From Combretum micranthum (lineage: Eukaryota > Streptophyta > Magnoliopsida > Myrtales > Combretaceae): DNA of 64,000 nucleotides. A program made the position numbers and the translations under genes. The stretch covers positions 1 to 64,000 of the forward strand of contig JAMXBD010001039.1 of NCBI GenBank assembly GCA_024138025.1, read 5' to 3'. Positions 60,114 to 64,000 of this stretch are shown piece after piece. Below the pieces are notes generated by a model. The model searched no databases. It was not told the DNA's origin and saw only the letters and a program-made list of their open reading frames with translations. Each line of letters starts with the position of its first letter. Position 1 is the first letter of the stretch.

Positions 60114-63004
60114 TGTCATGCCTTGAAGGGTACCCTAAACGTGGCAGTCCGTCGTACACAATATTAAAGCCTAGGAATGACCGCCTTCGTTACACGAAGG
60201 CTTCCATACTATGTATAAGGCGTCTAACACATGGAGGAGACGCATCGGAGTAATACATTTTATATTGGTACAACTTGAGTAACAATGTAAAGGAATTACA
60301 CTTCACTATACTTTAAATGACAATTTATCAAAAGATTTCACTACATAAAACCATTACAAAGCAAATCATAAAACCTAACTAATAACTTCAAGTATTCATA
60401 CTTCTCGCCGGAATCCCGAAATCATATTTGGCTCCAACCATCTCGGCCCCCACCTAGCATTCTTGAGATAACCTGTTTATTCAAACATCTATTGGGGTAT
60501 AAGCTACACTAGCTTAGTGAGAATTCCCTTAATTCCGTACCATAACAAGCAAGTTAGAAACCAACCATATGCTATGCATGAACAAACACATGAGCAGACA
60601 ATTATGTATAGGTATCCGGAACCCACACACAGAATAGATTTACGCCTTCCGTATCTTGGGTTAGGGATGGTATTGAAAATCTATACGACCGCTGCTAGTC
60701 CCAAGCCCTCGGTTCATAGCACTCCACTCGGCTAGGCTCAACCATGGAATGCATCCCTGATGTGCTTTAGTTCCTTATGAATGAGCTCTGGCACCGGGTC
60801 TCATTATCCAAACGAGTCCTCGGACCATACCGATCGACCTGCGTAAGAGTAGCACACTACCAAATGCAACATGTCCGATGCGATGCATGAGCAATTTAAA
60901 TTTTTGCTTAGGTCAAAATATTCATACATTCTTTAGAGTGACCAACCAATATCATACACATAACAGAAGTAATATGAACAGTGCAGTTATCCAATCAAAT
61001 CATGGTTTCGATATGCTTTAGTATTCTTTGGCACACATACATCAAAGTCTCATCATCTATCCCATCCCCGTTCATATCGGTTTTTATCTTGTTCCTATAA
61101 TTCTAATGCATCTAGCTACAAGCACAAACAAGGTAACAAAATAATAAGAAGACTCACTCGGCCATTGGATCATCGGTCTCTTAGTAAAAGTAATCCGGTG
61201 GTAGAGAATCGTCGATTTTGGGGTCATCTAAAAAGGAAGAAATACCATAATAAATATTTCATCACTTAACTAATCCAAACTATCTTATACAAACTATCAA
61301 ATTCGTAATTCTCGTCTTAAGTGGGAATTCCAACTTAAAATTGCCATAACTTGGTCGTTTTAACTCGGAATTTAGCAAATTATATATCGATTTCTATCTA
61401 ATTCAAAAGATCTATCTAATTCTAATATTATTTTTAAGTTTTGAAAACATTTGTGTCATGAAATAGAAGGGTCAGATCTGATCAGTAACAATCCCTATTT
61501 CTGAAAAATAGTTTTGAAATTGTTTGAAATGTTTCTATTTGATAATTCAAGTATACATGAAATATGAATGATTTCCTAACATGAATGGCATGTGATGAGT
61601 TTAATGTATGCATGATCTTGGTGATTTTTACTAAAAGAAAATTTTATAACTTTTTATTTTGCAAGACCGCAATAACAATTACTTATGATAAATCTAGTTT
61701 TCTAACTTTGACATCACACTAGTGTTTTGGAATTCGTTCTTAGGAATTTCTAGTTATCTTAGTTAAAATTGAGTCTTCACAACATATACTACCTAAGGCC
61801 TTCATTTTTACATAAAAATTTGCATTTTGCACTTTGCAAATATGTTTTCAAGTAGGATTTACTCAAAAATCCGAATTTTTAGAAATCCACTTTTTGAATG
61901 ATTCCTTTGGGAAAAACTTATTTAATGCATTAAAATTTAAGACTTTACTATACCTACTACTTAAGGAATTCATTTAATACATAAAAATTTTATTTTGAAC
62001 TTGGATAATAGGTGTTTTCATGGGCATCATCCAAAGTTACGAATTTTACAAGTTGACTACTAACTCAAAATTTTCCATCTTGATTCTACTTCTTGTTTTA
62101 CACATAAATGTAAAGACCCGACCCTCTAAATCCTGAGACTTATAGTACCGGGTCCCTAACCACATATAACATTTTCACATTATATGTAAGGTTGTCCTAA
62201 ATCTAACAGTTTATGAATATTGTTTGATCAAAATCACTATAACTTTATAAAGAACTTTTAAACAAAACAAGATTGCTAACAAAAGCAATCTATACAAACA
62301 TTTACATCATATAAACACTGTCTAGTGTCAATACAAGACACTACAAAAAAAAAAAAAATTACATGTTTGCTTAAACAAAAGAACCCTAGAGGATCTTAAG
62401 GTCTTTACAACAAATAGGCTTAACTAACAAGCCTTCTATACATAACTTTTTTCTTAGCAAAAATTCTTCCCAAAAGTCCAGGGTGATCGGATCCTATTTG
62501 TCCCACTCATCCAGAAATCTCTCGAAATCGGACCCATAGCCTAAATCATCATAAAACTCGTCTCTAATACCTGCAAGGCAGAAAAAAATGAGCCAGAAGC
62601 CCAGTACACAATAACAAATGCAAAACAAATCATCAAGTCAATGTAATGCATCATTAGACAGGCGATTATCTTTATTACACTTTCTTTCACAAATCAACAA
62701 GAGGGTATTCAAACCCCGGCCACGTTTCGGGAATTCAGGGATCCTGAGTAACAGCAGCTGCTCAGGGAGTTGATATAAGCAGTTCGAATACTTATATCTC
62801 CTATATCTATTTCATGAAGATAATAGATTCATTTAGGGTTTAAAAGCCGTTGCCCGACTCTACTTAAACTCAGTCCATAACATGAACCTAGTTCACAAGT
62901 TCCCATAAACTTTGAACTAAATTATGGTATTTCCCCTAAGTTTAAGCAAACGTTACTCAGATACTATTCCCCCTTATCGGCTACCCACTTAACCAAAAGA
63001 ATCG

Positions 63005-63102
63005 CTATTGCATCATAGCATACCATTGCATCATGGTAAAGTCATTGCATCATGACTTGGTTAAGCCTAACTAACATGTCATTGCATCATGACAGGTTTG
63101 CT
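63005..63102. repeat. CATTGCATCATG short repeats
   Basis: The 12-mer (C)ATTGCATCATG or a one-base variant occurs four times between about 63007 and 63094, with 7-20 bp spacers, inside the family-3 LTR. The other family-3 copy lacks it. Confidence 0.75.
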
Positions 63103-63524
63103 GCTCCCTGGACCAGATTAAACAGCGTAATAGACATCCAATTAATTCAAATATTAAGTCAAATCAATTTAAATCAGATTAGGAATGCCTATTCCTAGTA
63201 ATCATCAGACAAGTTATTGCGTACCTGAACCCGTTAGTATATAACTAGGATCTCTCGGTGAAGAACTAACCGAAGAATCCTTAACTGAAATAGGAATATC
63301 ACAATAATCAATAAATCAATAAATATAGACTCCACTCTCACAATTATACCCATATTATATCTATATATCACAATTAATCAAAGAAATTCGAATAATTTAA
63401 TACAAAGTCATAATAAAGCATTTAAAGGTCCTATTATATCTTAAATCGCTTAATAAATACTTATTTGATCAAATAACAAACTTCGGAAAATTTTAGAAAA
63501 AGTTTTTAAAATTCAAAAGCACAG

Positions 63525-64000
63525 GAGATACGCCGGCAGCCAAAGCCGGCGGCTTTGAGTTGGTGTTCGATACTCTGGAAATCAACACTGCCAACGCTGG
63601 CAGTGTTCAAGGGTACACCGACTGCCTTTCATCCTACGCCGGCGGCCTTAAGCCGGCGTAGAATCCAAAACCCAAAATTTTTCAAAACGTCCAGAGAGGT
63701 CTAAGCTGTCCGCTTACCCAGATACGCGGGCAGCTTTGACACATATGCCAGCAGCCTTGATTCCCAGCAGCCAGCGTACAATATGAATGAATGAACGTCG
63801 ACTGACTTTTTTAGCGAAAGCAGGCGACGTAGAAACTCAAATTGCTAGCGTACGTTCTGAAGAACAAACGCTAGCAATTTTTATCATAAAAGCCGGCGGT
63901 GTAGCAAAGCGGTGTTAAGAAATTTGAATCCAATGCTGCCTCTACGCCGGCGGCATAGAATTCCCAGGTGCCGGCGTACGTTTAAAAACATGCTTAAATG
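63525..64000. repeat. GCCGGC-rich array inside the family-3 LTR
   Basis: At least ten units based on ACGCCGGCGGC and AAAGCCGGCGGCTTTGAG are spread over the last 475 bp, with interspersed AT-rich spacers and a run off the window edge. The motif matches the array in LTR D (56545-57085), including the continuation GGCGTA(G/A)AATCCAA. The corresponding part of the other family-3 LTR (32930-33650) has no such array. Confidence 0.75.

Larger units (their letters stand above)
60114..64000 (-). mobile_element. LTR, family 1, copy 6, interrupted and partial
   Basis: It starts (plus strand) TGTCATGCCTT directly after the VLG motif of the CACTA relic. It is collinear with copy 2 throughout 60114-62108, including the landmarks near 60489, 60630 and 61344, and it is the most similar pair among the family-1 copies. 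At 62109 a family-3 LTR interrupts it, and the window ends before it resumes, so no right end or target duplication can be seen. Confidence 0.88.
62109..64000 (-). mobile_element. LTR of family 3, partial
   Basis: TGTAAAGACCCGACCC begins abruptly where copy 6 stops matching copy 2. The sequence then shares blocks with the solo LTR at 31963-33840, namely ATACCTGCAAGGCAGAAAAA...GAGCCAGAAGCCCA and CGTACCTG near 63222. Orientation is taken from that copy. The left flank is ATAAA; the right end is outside the window. A (A)14 run at 62345-62358 follows GACACTAC. Confidence 0.8.

Noticed and set aside
62336..62360. GACACTACAAAAAAA, resembling a CACTA terminus.
   Set aside because: It is within the family-3 LTR, with no matching inverted terminus or 3-bp duplication found; the A-run alone explains the likeness.
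1..64000. CRISPR arrays, bacterial operons, rRNA or tRNA genes.
   Set aside because: The tandem arrays have no uniform repeat/unique-spacer plan and lie in plant LTRs; no cloverleaf or rRNA sequence was recognised, though weak tRNA relics could be missed by eye.

Overview
The window is nuclear DNA of a seed plant, probably a eudicot. It is very AT-rich and crowded with plant-type transposable elements: long LTRs that read TG...CA with 5-bp target duplications, Ty3/gypsy gag-pol relics, and an En/Spm-like CACTA transposase. Only one sequence looks like an intact host gene. Almost every other short open frame is a by-chance reading of repeat DNA. I cannot name the species.

Layout. 1-275 is a short tandem array. 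276-3942 is a long LTR (family 1) on the minus strand with a polypurine tract beside it, followed by decayed sequence and a diverged plus-strand relative (about 5660-8620). 9508-14476 is a complete 5-kb solo LTR of family 1. 14482-30266 holds an old plus-strand Ty3/gypsy element: primer-binding site, gag, protease, RT-RNase H, integrase and polypurine tract, all broken. Its integrase is split by two later solo LTRs (18801-25451 and 25814-29588). The first of these carries another solo LTR (19562-23052) and a CACTA-type MITE (19242-19400). 30267-37885 contains the presumed 3' LTR of the old element, a third-family solo LTR (31963-33840) and two LTRs of a TGATAAG...ATCA family.

37886-46100 is the least repeat-dense part. 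It includes the one credible host gene, a 190-residue C2-domain protein resembling BAP1 (BON1-associated protein), on the minus strand at 40548-41120. From about 46100 there is a palindrome cluster, a TATA-like box, CT/CA microsatellites and a six-unit tandem array of about 174 bp. These are followed by a plus-strand CACTA transposon: a decayed Tnp2-type transposase (transposon-associated domain, Transposase_21, DUF4218, DUF4216) and a second Transposase_24-like frame.

The CACTA element is itself broken by a family-1 solo LTR (51070-54784), by an LTR of the TGATAAG family (55273-58795, minus) that contains a second one in the opposite direction (56400-58193), and by another family-1 LTR (from 60114) that is interrupted at 62109 by a third-family LTR running off the window.

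The most informative result is the insertion order. In three places the interrupted protein reading resumes in frame once the LTR and one copy of its target duplication are ignored. The least explained signals are copy-specific short-repeat arrays at equivalent places inside LTRs, a GCCGGC-rich array present in two unrelated LTR families, and two clusters of a GAGGCGAAATTCGCCTC palindrome.
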